From Paenibacillus sp. PastM-3 (GTDB taxonomy: Bacteria; Bacillota; Bacilli; Paenibacillales; Paenibacillaceae): DNA of 64,000 nucleotides. Under the pieces are notes generated by a model. The model was not told the origin of the DNA, made no database searches, and saw only the letters and a list, made by a program, of their open reading frames with translations. The translations under genes were made by a program, and so were the position numbers. How positions within the stretch are numbered: position 1 is the first letter of the stretch; each line of letters opens with the position of its first letter. The stretch is taken from contig NZ_JARXXP010000014.1 in NCBI RefSeq assembly GCF_029893965.1, positions 1 to 64,000 of the forward strand, written 5' to 3'. Below are positions 49,411-57,840 of the stretch, one piece after another.

Positions 49411-51873
49411 TTAAACTTTGCCGGCAGTCACAAGGTAACTCTCACCGGCTTTAACCTGAAGCGGCTCATCCGCGCTGGCAATGCCGCCGTCAGGCAGCTG
49501 AATCTTCAGCCCGCGGGTATATACGATCCGGCATTCCCCGTCACGGGTAGCGGAGATGCGTGCGGATACCAGCAGATGGTCCTTCCATTCCAGCTCCAGC
49601 TCATAGCCGCCGCGTGCCCTGATTCCGCTGACCCGGCCGCTCTTCCAGGCCTCCGGCAGGGCAGGCAGCAGGCGGAGCTCGCCCAGATGGCTCTGCAGCA
49701 GCATCTCGGCAATCCCGGCGGCCGCACCAAAGTTCCCGTCAATCTGGAACGGCGGATGGGCGTCGAACAGATTAGGGTAAACCGAGCGCGACAGCAGTGT
49801 CCGCACGAAGCTATGAGCCGCCTCCCCGTCCCGCAGCCGGGCATACAGGTTAATCAGCCACGCACAGCTCCAGCCGGTGTGTCCGCCGCCCGAGGCAATC
49901 CGCTTCTCAAGGGTCCGCCGGCTTGCTTCAACCAGCTCCGGGGTATCCCGCTCATTAATCAGCTCTCCCGGGTACAACCCGTACAGATGGGAGACATGAC
50001 GGTGCCCCGGCTCTGCTTCAGCGAAATCTTCAAACCACTCCTGCACGCGTCCCTCCGCGCCTATAACAAGCGGAGCCAGCCGCGGCAGCGTCTGCTCCAG
50101 CTGCTGCCGGAATGCCGCATCTGTGTCCAGAATCCGCGCCGCCTCCAGGCAGTGCCCGAACAGCTCCCGGATCAGGCTCATATCCATCGCCGACCCCATG
50201 GATACGCTGCATGGTTCCCCGTCAGCGGTAACAAAACGGTTCTCCGGCGAGGTAGACGGACTGGTCACGAGCAGGCCCTCCGGCCCTTCGACCAGCCAGT
50301 CCAGCGCGAAGAGCGCCGCCCCCTTCATCAGCGGATAGGCCGTCTCCTGCAGGAAGGCAGGATCGGGGTTATACGCGTAATGCTCCCAGAGATGGCGGCT
50401 CAGCCACACGCCGCCCATCGGCCAGAACGCCCAGCTGGCATCGCCGCCGGACGGCACCGAGCTCCGCCACAGGTCCACATTGTGGTGGGCTGTCCAGCCG
50501 CGTGCTCCGTAATGGACCGCGGCCGTTCTGGCCCCTGTCTCGCTCAGCTCGCCGATCAGATCAATCAGCGGCCCGTGCAGCTCACTCAGATTGCCCGCCT
50601 CAGCCAGCCAGTAATTCATCTGTGTATTGATATTTGTGGTATAGTTGCTGTTCCACGGCGGGGTAACATGCTCATTCCAGATCCCCTGCAGATTGGCGGC
50701 CTGTGAACCGGGACGCGAGCTGCCGATCAGCAGATAACGCCCGTACTGGAAGAGCAGCGCCTCCAGCGCCGCGTCTTCCCCGCCGTTCTTGTACGCAGCC
50801 AGCCGCTCATCCGTCGGCAGCTCAGCTGCTTCGCTCCAGCCAAGGTCAAGCTCCATCCGGCGGAACAGCGCCTGATGATCGGCGGTATGCCGCTGCTTGA
50901 GCACCTCGTACGCCGTCCCGCACGCAGCCGCCAGCCGCCGTTCGCAGCTCTCCCCCGGGCTAAGCAGCTCAGCCGGACCTGCACCGCTGCCGCCCTTCAC
51001 CTGCACAGCTGTGCTCTGAGCCTGCGTTTCATCTGCCGGCTGCCAGCCGGCAGCCGCACGGCTGCCGCTCAAATGTGCCGCCCTGCTCTTCAACTGCTCA
51101 TAATCCGTTGCGGCAGCAAGCACCAGCTGCACCTGATCCGCACCGGAGACAAGCACCCGCCCGTCTGCCGCTTCAACCCGGCCGCCTGTGGCAATGACCT
51201 GCAGATGCAGTTCGAAGGCAATGCCCAGCCCGTCCTCATATTGGATTGCGTACGGATGATCCTGGTGATAATTGTCGGCAATATGCGTCGGACAGCGGCC
51301 TTCCAGCATAAGCGTTGCTGCTCCCGTCTGCTTCACCGTATGACGGAGCGGACTCGAAAGGCTCAGCTCCAGGTTCAATCCGCCGCGTGCTTCACTCGTA
51401 GCCTGAATAACCATCACACCGTCTGGCGCACTGATCCATGCCTCACGGGTGAACATGCCAACATCTGTCCGGAAGGATACTGCAGCAATTCCGCTATCCA
51501 GATCCAGCTCCCGGCTGTATTCCATGCAGTTCTCCGTACCCGGCTGTTTCAGGATCAGATCGCCAAGCGGCATATACGCCTGGCAGTTCACACCGAGCAT
51601 CCGGCTGTTGATAAGCTTCTCTGCTTCCGTATAGCTGCCTTCGGTGATCAGCCCGCGCGCCTTCTTCAGATAACGGAGAGCCTCATAATTATTCGTATCC
51701 CGGGGAAATCCCGACCATAAAGTATCCTCATTCAGCTGGTAACGCTCCTCAGCTGTACCGCCGAATACCATCGCGCCCATATGACCGTTACCCAGCGGCA
51801 ATGCCTCTTCCCATACAGCTGCCGGCTGCTTGTACTTTAACTTCCACGGTTGTCCCAGATTCACGTCCTTCAT
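49411..51873 (-). CDS. GH95 glycosidase (alpha-L-fucosidase type)
   Basis: An 820-residue enzyme of glycoside hydrolase family 95, which removes alpha-1,2-L-fucose or alpha-L-galactose from glycans. The N-terminal beta domain contains PLGNGHMGAMVFGG and YQLNEDTLWSG. The (alpha/alpha)6 barrel holds NYTTNINTQMNYW, WTAHHNVDLWR, the acid region around SPENRF, RHVSHLYGLYPG and QIDGNFGAAAGIAE, which are the family's conserved segments. No signal peptide is seen, so it is probably cytoplasmic and acts on imported oligosaccharides. The ATG at MKDVNLG is preferred. It is the last gene of the sugar transport cluster. Confidence 0.9.
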   Translation of the reverse strand: MKDVNLGQPWKLKYKQPAAVWEEALPLGNGHMGAMVFGGTAEERYQLNEDTLWSGFPRDTNNYEALRYLKKARGLITEGSYTEAEKLINSRMLGVNCQAYMPLGDLILKQPGTENCMEYSRELDLDSGIAAVSFRTDVGMFTREAWISAPDGVMVIQATSEARGGLNLELSLSSPLRHTVKQTGAATLMLEGRCPTHIADNYHQDHPYAIQYEDGLGIAFELHLQVIATGGRVEAADGRVLVSGADQVQLVLAAATDYEQLKSRAAHLSGSRAAAGWQPADETQAQSTAVQVKGGSGAGPAELLSPGESCERRLAAACGTAYEVLKQRHTADHQALFRRMELDLGWSEAAELPTDERLAAYKNGGEDAALEALLFQYGRYLLIGSSRPGSQAANLQGIWNEHVTPPWNSNYTTNINTQMNYWLAEAGNLSELHGPLIDLIGELSETGARTAAVHYGARGWTAHHNVDLWRSSVPSGGDASWAFWPMGGVWLSRHLWEHYAYNPDPAFLQETAYPLMKGAALFALDWLVEGPEGLLVTSPSTSPENRFVTADGEPCSVSMGSAMDMSLIRELFGHCLEAARILDTDAAFRQQLEQTLPRLAPLVIGAEGRVQEWFEDFAEAEPGHRHVSHLYGLYPGELINERDTPELVEASRRTLEKRIASGGGHTGWSCAWLINLYARLRDGEAAHSFVRTLLSRSVYPNLFDAHPPFQIDGNFGAAAGIAEMLLQSHLGELRLLPALPEAWKSGRVSGIRARGGYELELEWKDHLLVSARISATRDGECRIVYTRGLKIQLPDGGIASADEPLQVKAGESYLVTAGKV

Positions 51874-51911
51874 CCTCTCCCGCCTTCCGTATAGGGCAAT
51901 ATACAGCAAAA

Positions 51912-51932
51912 GACCCGGACAAACACCGGGTC
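51912..51932 (-). terminator. Hairpin between the solute-binding and GH95 genes
   Basis: GACCCGG and CCGGGTC form a 7-bp stem with a 7-nt loop. On the minus strand it is followed by TTTTGCTG. It may reduce read-through from the highly expressed solute-binding gene into GH95. Confidence 0.6.
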
Positions 51933-51976
51933 CCTGCTGTTGCATTAAGTTTGTAATGCTGAAAGAATACCTTGGA

Positions 51977-53719
51977 TTAAAATTCTTTGCCGGTCCACAG
52001 GGATACTCTCTTTTTCACGAGCTCAGTGAATTCTTTTTCCATATCCTGAGCGCCTGCTTTGTCCAGCTCAGCAAGGAATGCATCGTATACCTTGTCGAAA
52101 TCACCCGGCTTGGACAGGATCGCTTCCGGAATGCGCTTGCGGATAATATCTTGAGTTTTCTTGAAGATTACCTGATATTGTCCGTCAGTTGGAACAGGCA
52201 GGTTGTAAAGAGCACCGGTTTCTTTTACAGGGAATTCATCTTCTTTAGGGAACAGATCTTTCCAGGTAGTAGCGCCATAGCCGGCGAGTGATTCCTTCTC
52301 AGCGTCGGAGTAAGCAGCTACAATTTCTTCAGGGAAGCTTGTAGTATAGTAGTTTCCAGTCGGATCTTTTACACCGTCACCATAACGTGCACCGAAGATC
52401 AGATACTGGCCGATACCTGTTTCTTTTTGGAAATTGGCAACATCATTGGCCTTTCTGTCCTGAATATCAGCCGGAACCACACGCTTGCCGTCTGCATCTA
52501 CAGTGTAATGCTTGCCTTCAATACCCCAGTTTCTCAGGATCTGTCCTTCATCGGAGGACATCCAGTCCAGCCATTTGATGATGCGCTCAGGGTCTTTAGC
52601 TGCAGTTGTAATCGCCAGGCCGTAGCCGTCGATACCTGTCTGCATGAAGGAGTGATCTTTATACTCTTCGCTCAGGGTTACTGGGAAATGGGCATAAGTA
52701 TACTCATCTTTACCGGCTGCCTTCAGTGCATTCTCGCCATCCTGGTATTCCCATTCCTGGGAGATCAGACCGAGTACGCGGCCGCTTGCTACTTTAGCTT
52801 TGTACTGGTCATCCTTCTGGACGAAAGTATCTTTATCCAGCAGGCCCTGATTGTACATGCCGTTCAGCCAGCGGAAATACTCTTTTTCTACAGGACGTTT
52901 GTAGTGCAGCTGTGCTTCGTAAGTTTCCGGATCAACATAGTACTCACCATCATCCGGTGCGCCTGTCGTAATAAAGGCAGGGTTAGTTACTGTAATCATG
53001 ATCTTCCAGTCATCCGCATTCAGTGTGAGCGGAATGGTAGGCTGACCGTCCGTTTCCGGATGCAGCGCCACGTAGTCCTTCAGTACCTTTTCATAATCAG
53101 CCAATGTTTTTACTTCAGGATAGCCCAGCTCTTTCAGTACACGGTGCTGGATTTCGAAGCCGCCGGTTGCGTCAAAGGAGGACTGGCCGACACCCATGTT
53201 AGTAGGGATCTGATAGATGCTCTGGTCATCCAGGCTGTATTTCAGACGGTTCATGTTCTCGCCGTAGACCTTTTTGAGATTCGGAGCATATTTATCAATC
53301 AGCTCGGTCAGATCGATAATCAGGCCGGCATCCACCAGGGTGCTCAGGCTACCTTTTGCAAAGATCAGATCCGGCACGTCGCCGCTGGCAGCCATCATAG
53401 CGATCTTCTGGTCGCCGCCGCCGCTGCCGACATCATATTCGGCCTCAAGCGTTACACCGGTCTTCTCAGTAATAGCTTTCCCCACATCATCCTGCATATT
53501 ATTCCAGTTAGGACTGGCATCCGCACCAAAGAATGAGATCTTAAACGGGCTTGTGTCCATTGCCCCGTCAGCCGGCTGGTTCGTTTCTGTGTTGTTACCG
53601 GTATTGTCCGGCGTATTATTGGCAGTATTGTTGGCAGCGTTGTTGCCGCCACAGCCTGCGATCAGCATAGAGCTCAAAAGCATGAGTGTAAAAGCAGTCT
53701 TTATGCCTTTGCTTTTCAT
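51977..53719 (-). CDS. Sugar ABC transporter solute-binding lipoprotein (LplA type)
   Basis: A 580-residue extracellular solute-binding lipoprotein of the family-1/LplA type used for large oligosaccharides. The lipobox LIAGC ends a typical signal peptide, with Cys near 23. A repetitive Asn/Thr linker (NNTANNTPDNTGNNT) follows, then the binding domain. Anchored outside the membrane, it hands ligand to the two permeases encoded just upstream. No ATPase is encoded in the cluster; a shared MsmX-type ATPase elsewhere is usual. AAGGGGG precedes the ATG. A cre-like box lies upstream. Confidence 0.92.
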   Translation of the reverse strand: MKSKGIKTAFTLMLLSSMLIAGCGGNNAANNTANNTPDNTGNNTETNQPADGAMDTSPFKISFFGADASPNWNNMQDDVGKAITEKTGVTLEAEYDVGSGGGDQKIAMMAASGDVPDLIFAKGSLSTLVDAGLIIDLTELIDKYAPNLKKVYGENMNRLKYSLDDQSIYQIPTNMGVGQSSFDATGGFEIQHRVLKELGYPEVKTLADYEKVLKDYVALHPETDGQPTIPLTLNADDWKIMITVTNPAFITTGAPDDGEYYVDPETYEAQLHYKRPVEKEYFRWLNGMYNQGLLDKDTFVQKDDQYKAKVASGRVLGLISQEWEYQDGENALKAAGKDEYTYAHFPVTLSEEYKDHSFMQTGIDGYGLAITTAAKDPERIIKWLDWMSSDEGQILRNWGIEGKHYTVDADGKRVVPADIQDRKANDVANFQKETGIGQYLIFGARYGDGVKDPTGNYYTTSFPEEIVAAYSDAEKESLAGYGATTWKDLFPKEDEFPVKETGALYNLPVPTDGQYQVIFKKTQDIIRKRIPEAILSKPGDFDKVYDAFLAELDKAGAQDMEKEFTELVKKRVSLWTGKEF

Positions 53720-53784
53720 TTGTAATCCCCCTTAAAAATTTGTATGTTCCTTTATGCATATCAGGCTTAACCTGAGTATACCTT

Positions 53785-53798
53785 TGTTAGCGCTTGCA
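53785..53798 (-). promoter_or_regulatory. Candidate cre box ahead of the solute-binding gene
   Basis: On the minus strand, TGCAAGCGCTAACA matches the CcpA consensus TGWAANCGNTNNCW except for C at position 3. It lies 65 bp upstream of the start codon. Confidence 0.6.
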
Positions 53799-53838
53799 AA
53801 ATCAATATAATAATAAATCCTGCAAGCGGTGAAGCTTG

Positions 53839-53885
53839 GGGGAGCGTAATCCGGCGGAGGTGTCCGCTCAGCATGTACGCTCCCC
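53839..53885 (-). terminator. Hairpin between permease and solute-binding genes
   Basis: GGGGAGCGTA and TACGCTCCCC form a perfect 10-bp stem with an inner GCGGA/TCCGC pair. No T-run follows. It may protect or process the message so that the binding protein is made in excess. Confidence 0.5.
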
Positions 53886-53903
53886 GGCAGCCAGAACCGG
53901 AAT

Positions 53904-54803
53904 CTAGGCTTTTACAGCCCCCAGTGTCATCCCGCCGACAAAATACTTCTGCAGGAACGGATAAACAACTAGAATAGGTACAGTTACAACAATCGTGATC
54001 GCCATCTTGATGGATTCAGGTGAAATCTGGGCCATCTGCTGGGCCATATCGTTGGCATTTACCATGCCGCTGCCCTGGTTGGTAGTCGCCAGCACCTTCA
54101 TCAGCTCATACTGAAGTGTTGTGAGGTGGGCTTTATTACCGTTATACAGATACGTTGTGAACCATTCATTCCATTGCCCTACGGCCAGAAACAGCGCGAT
54201 GGTTGCCAGCACCGGTTTACAGAGCGGCAGGATGATTTTGTAGAAAATCTTAAAGTCATTTGCCCCGTCCAGCTTCGCTGATTCCTGCAGGGCAAATGGC
54301 AGGCCGTCCATAAAGGAACGGATGATGAACACGTTAAAGGCGGAAACCGCACCCGGCAGGATGTAAATCCAGAACGTTCCGATCAGATTCATATCTCTCA
54401 TCAGAATGTACATAGGAACCATACCGCCCGAGAAATACATGGTCAGGGCCAGGAAAACCGAGACAAACTTTCTGGCTCTGAATTCGGGACGGCTGAGCGT
54501 AAAGGCCAGCATGGAAGCACTGATCAGACCGAGAAGTGTACCTGAGATCGTGCGCAGAAGTGAAATCTTGAAGCCTTGAATCAGGCCGGTATAGCTGAAG
54601 ATCCGTTCGTAGTTCTCAAGCGTGAAGGCTCTCGGCCAGATGTAGATGCCGCCGCGCACGGTGTCTGTAGATTCATTTAAAGAAATCGCCAGCACGTTGA
54701 GGAAGGGATACAACGTTACGATCATTACAAGGGTTAGAAAAACATACAGGAATATATCGAAGGCACGTTCAGACTTTGTCATTTGAAAAGCTTTGCTAGC
54801 CAT
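53904..54803 (-). CDS. Carbohydrate ABC transporter permease (LplC/YtcP type)
   Basis: A 299-residue inner permease subunit with six membrane helices. The EAA-type loop that docks the ATPase is LPFALQESAKLDGANDFKIFYKIILPLCKP. LNVLAISLNESTDTVRGGIYIWPRAFT near the start is typical of the LplC/YtcP group. AAGGAGG precedes the ATG. It follows the first permease by 14 bp, and together they should form the channel for the solute-binding protein downstream. Confidence 0.93.
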   Translation of the reverse strand: MASKAFQMTKSERAFDIFLYVFLTLVMIVTLYPFLNVLAISLNESTDTVRGGIYIWPRAFTLENYERIFSYTGLIQGFKISLLRTISGTLLGLISASMLAFTLSRPEFRARKFVSVFLALTMYFSGGMVPMYILMRDMNLIGTFWIYILPGAVSAFNVFIIRSFMDGLPFALQESAKLDGANDFKIFYKIILPLCKPVLATIALFLAVGQWNEWFTTYLYNGNKAHLTTLQYELMKVLATTNQGSGMVNANDMAQQMAQISPESIKMAITIVVTVPILVVYPFLQKYFVGGMTLGAVKA

Positions 54804-54817
54804 TTATGATCCCCTCC

Positions 54818-55801
54818 TTACATGATGCTTTCTTTAGTTAATTTCTTCATCACGCCGTTAGCAGTGAACAGCAGGATTACACTGACTACCGAGGTGAACA
54901 TACTGATTGCAGTACCGTAGGAGAATCTTGATATCTGGATACCATATTTAAGCGCATACAAATCCAGTACTTCCGAATAATCGGTAACCAGGTTGTTCTG
55001 CAGCTGGAACTGCTTCTCAAAGCCGATTCCGATCAGGTGGCCGATGTTCATGATCAGCAGCACCATAATGGTTGAACGAATACCAGGCAACGTAATATTG
55101 AACATCTGTTTGATTCTGCCTGCACCATCCACTTTTGCCGCTTCATACAGCTCTTTATCAATACCTGTAATCGCTGCCAGATAGATGATCGCATTCCAGC
55201 CGGTTTCTTTCCAAATATCAGCTGCGGTGACTACTCCCCAGAAATACTTCCCTTGGGCCATGAATTGGATCGGCTCATCAATAACATTCAGCCAGATCAG
55301 CAGATCGTTCACGATCCCTCCGTCAATGGAAAGGGTCTTATAGACAATCCCGCCGACAACGACCCAGGATACAAAGTGAGGCAGGTAGGATACGGTCTGT
55401 ACCGTTCTCTTGAAGATGCTCCCCCGCAGCTCATTGAGCAGGACGGCAAACAGGATGGGAACCACGAAGCCGACAATCAATCCGAGTATACTCATTGCCA
55501 GTGTATTTCTCAGTACAAGATAGAACCGCTCATCCTGGAAAAGCTCCTTGAAGTTAGCCAGTCCGACCCATTCCTGTTCACTGAAGGACTTGGCCGGTTT
55601 ATATTTTTGGAATGCCATCAACCATCCCCATACGGGCACATAGCTGAAAATAAATACCCAGATAACGAATGGAAGAGACATTAGATACAAGTACTTTTGC
55701 TGCAGTACACTACTCCAAAATCCGCTTCTTTTCCGCTTCGCAGGTGGGTGGGGGGTTACGCTTTCATTTGCTGTAACACCGTTTTCAGTGAGCGCTTTCA
55801 C
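54818..55801 (-). CDS. Carbohydrate ABC transporter permease (LplB type)
   Basis: A 327-residue permease with six membrane helices after a polar N-terminal tail (about 1-35). The EAA loop is DKELYEAAKVDGAGRIKQMFNITLPGIRS. MAFQKYKPAKSFSEQEWVGLANFKELF is typical of LplB/YteP-type permeases. The start is GTG, with AAGGGGG 10 nt upstream. A perfect-consensus cre box overlaps this start codon. It is the first gene of the transporter set and lies 119 bp after the sensor kinase gene. Confidence 0.93.
   Translation of the reverse strand: MKALTENGVTANESVTPHPPAKRKRSGFWSSVLQQKYLYLMSLPFVIWVFIFSYVPVWGWLMAFQKYKPAKSFSEQEWVGLANFKELFQDERFYLVLRNTLAMSILGLIVGFVVPILFAVLLNELRGSIFKRTVQTVSYLPHFVSWVVVGGIVYKTLSIDGGIVNDLLIWLNVIDEPIQFMAQGKYFWGVVTAADIWKETGWNAIIYLAAITGIDKELYEAAKVDGAGRIKQMFNITLPGIRSTIMVLLIMNIGHLIGIGFEKQFQLQNNLVTDYSEVLDLYALKYGIQISRFSYGTAISMFTSVVSVILLFTANGVMKKLTKESIM
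55787..55800 (-). promoter_or_regulatory. Consensus cre box over the permease start codon
   Basis: On the minus strand, TGAAAGCGCTCACT matches TGWAANCGNTNNCW at every defined position. It overlaps the GTG start and the first codons (K-A-L-T), so binding of CcpA would act as a roadblock. The match could be partly due to coding constraint. Confidence 0.6.
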
Positions 55802-55920
55802 GATCGTTATTCCCCCTTCGTTTTTATATTCATATCATACCGTACCAAAATGTAAGCGAATACCCGACATATTTTATCTAAAATCATATACAAATTAGAC
55901 ATTGAACAGCAGCCGGGGAA

Positions 55921-57726
55921 CTACTGTTTGTAATCGCTATCACTCGGGATGGAAAAAGATATTTCCGTACCCCGTCCTTCTTCGCTGGCAATCTTAAGCC
56001 CATGCTGCTCCCCGTAATACAGCACCAGTCTCTGATGCACATTGCGCATGCCGATCCGGCTCCGCTGCTCTTCTTCCGCCTTGGTAATCACTTCCAGAAT
56101 CTCAGCCAGGCGCTGACTGGACATTCCGACCCCGTCATCGCTGACATTGACCTGAATTTCATTTTCCTGCATCGTCACACTGACATACACTTGCACCGTC
56201 CCCTCTTTATTCTCCAGCCCGTGAACGACGGAATTCTCGACCAGCGGCTGGATAATCAGCGGCGGAATCAGCACCTCTGCTGCTTTGGCATCAAAGTTAA
56301 TCTCATACATCAGCCGGTCCTCATAACGGAATTTCTGGATCTCCAGGTAAGAGCGGATCATCTCAATTTCTTCCTTGAGCGGAGCCCGTTCCCGCCCGAC
56401 CTCCAGATTTTTGCGCATCAGCTTGCCGAGCAGCCGCACTATGTTGGCAATTTCCTTCTCACCCTTGAGATGGGCGTTCATGCGGATTGACTCCAGGGCA
56501 TTAAACAGAAAATGCGGATGGATCTGGCTGGCCATCATCTTCAGCTTGATCTCGCGCTGGGCAATCTCAAGCCTGCTGTTCTTCTCGTTGGATTCAATCA
56601 CCTGGCTGATCAGCTGGTTGATGCTGGATACCATGTAATTGAACTGGCGCGAGAGCTGGCCGATTTCATCCGTACCGTCGATGTGGGATACAATGTTCAG
56701 ATTACCGAGGGCCACCTGGTTCAATTGACGGCTGAGCCGCAGCAGGCGGTTCGTCGTAAGCAGAGAGATAATATACACCATCACGAGAGCAACGAGCAGA
56801 ACCCCGCTGATAATCAGCAGACCGAGCACACTGACCTTATTTGCACCGCTGAGAATGCTCTTGGTTTCAAAGACGGATATGATTTTCAGCTTGCTGATGC
56901 TGAGCTCGGGACTCATCTCATCCAGGATCACATAGGAGTCTTCGCCCTTGACCTGAGTCTGGATTACCTTGTCCGTCTGGCTCTCCAGATTGACGCCGAT
57001 ATCAAAAGAGGCAAGCGTCGTGCCGACCAGCTGAGGGTTTTTGGCCGCTACAATATATCCCTGCTCGTCTGTAATGATCGTCTCGAACGGCTCCTGGGAC
57101 AGCATGTTATTCAGCTCATTCTGATTAACCTGAACCATAATGACACCGGTGCTGTTGTATTCAGGGTAAGACACCTGCCGGATCAGGCTCAGCTTGTTAA
57201 TGCTTCCCTTGGTTGTGCTGAGAAACTCCTCTTTATCATCAATATAGAGCCAGTAGATGCCCTTGGTCTCCATCACTTTCTTGAACCAGGGTCTTTCTTC
57301 CGTCTCGGAGGTCAGCGGAGTAATCGCGAGGTTGTTCACAAGCGTCGGATTATCGATAAAAAAGCGGATATTGGCGATCTCCCGGTACTGCAGCATATAT
57401 TCCTTAAAATCGGTATAGTCCATGTAAGCTTTGGTCAGCTCCAGAATGTTCGGGTACTTCGTATTTACCAGCACTTCAAGCGCATCATCAAAAAACAGCA
57501 GATTGGAGATATCCGTGGGCACACGTAGCTTGCTGGACATCTGGCTTTTGATTTTCTCCACGTTATTGCTTGCCTGGTCAATGGCCCTATCAAGCGCGGC
57601 GTTGCGGAAATAGCTGATCAGGATAATCCCGACAATCAGCACCGGAATCATAACCACAACCACGTAAAACATCATCAGCTTATACTTCAGCTTCATATTA
57701 TTAATCAGGCTCACAAGCTGCTTCAT
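55921..57726 (-). CDS. Sensor histidine kinase, YesM type
   Basis: A 601-residue membrane sensor kinase. Order: TM1 (about 11-35), a large extracellular Cache-like sensor (36-290), TM2 (about 296-318), HAMP (318-372), the His_kinase domain with the acceptor histidine in KMMASQIHPHFLFNALESIRM, and an HATPase domain (IQPLVENSVVHGLE, VSDDGVGMS, RIGMRNVHQRL). This is the YesM/LytS-like type that works with AraC-type YesN regulators on sugar uptake clusters. The ATG with GGGGGAGG 6 nt upstream is chosen. Its partner regulator is encoded just upstream. Confidence 0.93.
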   Translation of the reverse strand: MKQLVSLINNMKLKYKLMMFYVVVVMIPVLIVGIILISYFRNAALDRAIDQASNNVEKIKSQMSSKLRVPTDISNLLFFDDALEVLVNTKYPNILELTKAYMDYTDFKEYMLQYREIANIRFFIDNPTLVNNLAITPLTSETEERPWFKKVMETKGIYWLYIDDKEEFLSTTKGSINKLSLIRQVSYPEYNSTGVIMVQVNQNELNNMLSQEPFETIITDEQGYIVAAKNPQLVGTTLASFDIGVNLESQTDKVIQTQVKGEDSYVILDEMSPELSISKLKIISVFETKSILSGANKVSVLGLLIISGVLLVALVMVYIISLLTTNRLLRLSRQLNQVALGNLNIVSHIDGTDEIGQLSRQFNYMVSSINQLISQVIESNEKNSRLEIAQREIKLKMMASQIHPHFLFNALESIRMNAHLKGEKEIANIVRLLGKLMRKNLEVGRERAPLKEEIEMIRSYLEIQKFRYEDRLMYEINFDAKAAEVLIPPLIIQPLVENSVVHGLENKEGTVQVYVSVTMQENEIQVNVSDDGVGMSSQRLAEILEVITKAEEEQRSRIGMRNVHQRLVLYYGEQHGLKIASEEGRGTEISFSIPSDSDYKQ

Positions 57727-57754
57727 CTTCATCCTCCCCCGGATATGGCAAACA

Positions 57755-57791
57755 GGCTGCCCCGCTCATCCGCTGCGGATGGGGAACAGCC
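57755..57791 (-). terminator. Hairpin between response regulator and sensor kinase genes
   Basis: GGCTG-CCCC...GGGG-CAGCC with an inner ATCCGC-T-GCGGAT stem. No T-run follows. It may set the regulator/kinase ratio. Confidence 0.4.
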
Positions 57792-57840
57792 CGTCTATCA
57801 TAAACCTGTGCTTCACGTTCGGCAAGCCCGTAGGCGCAGC

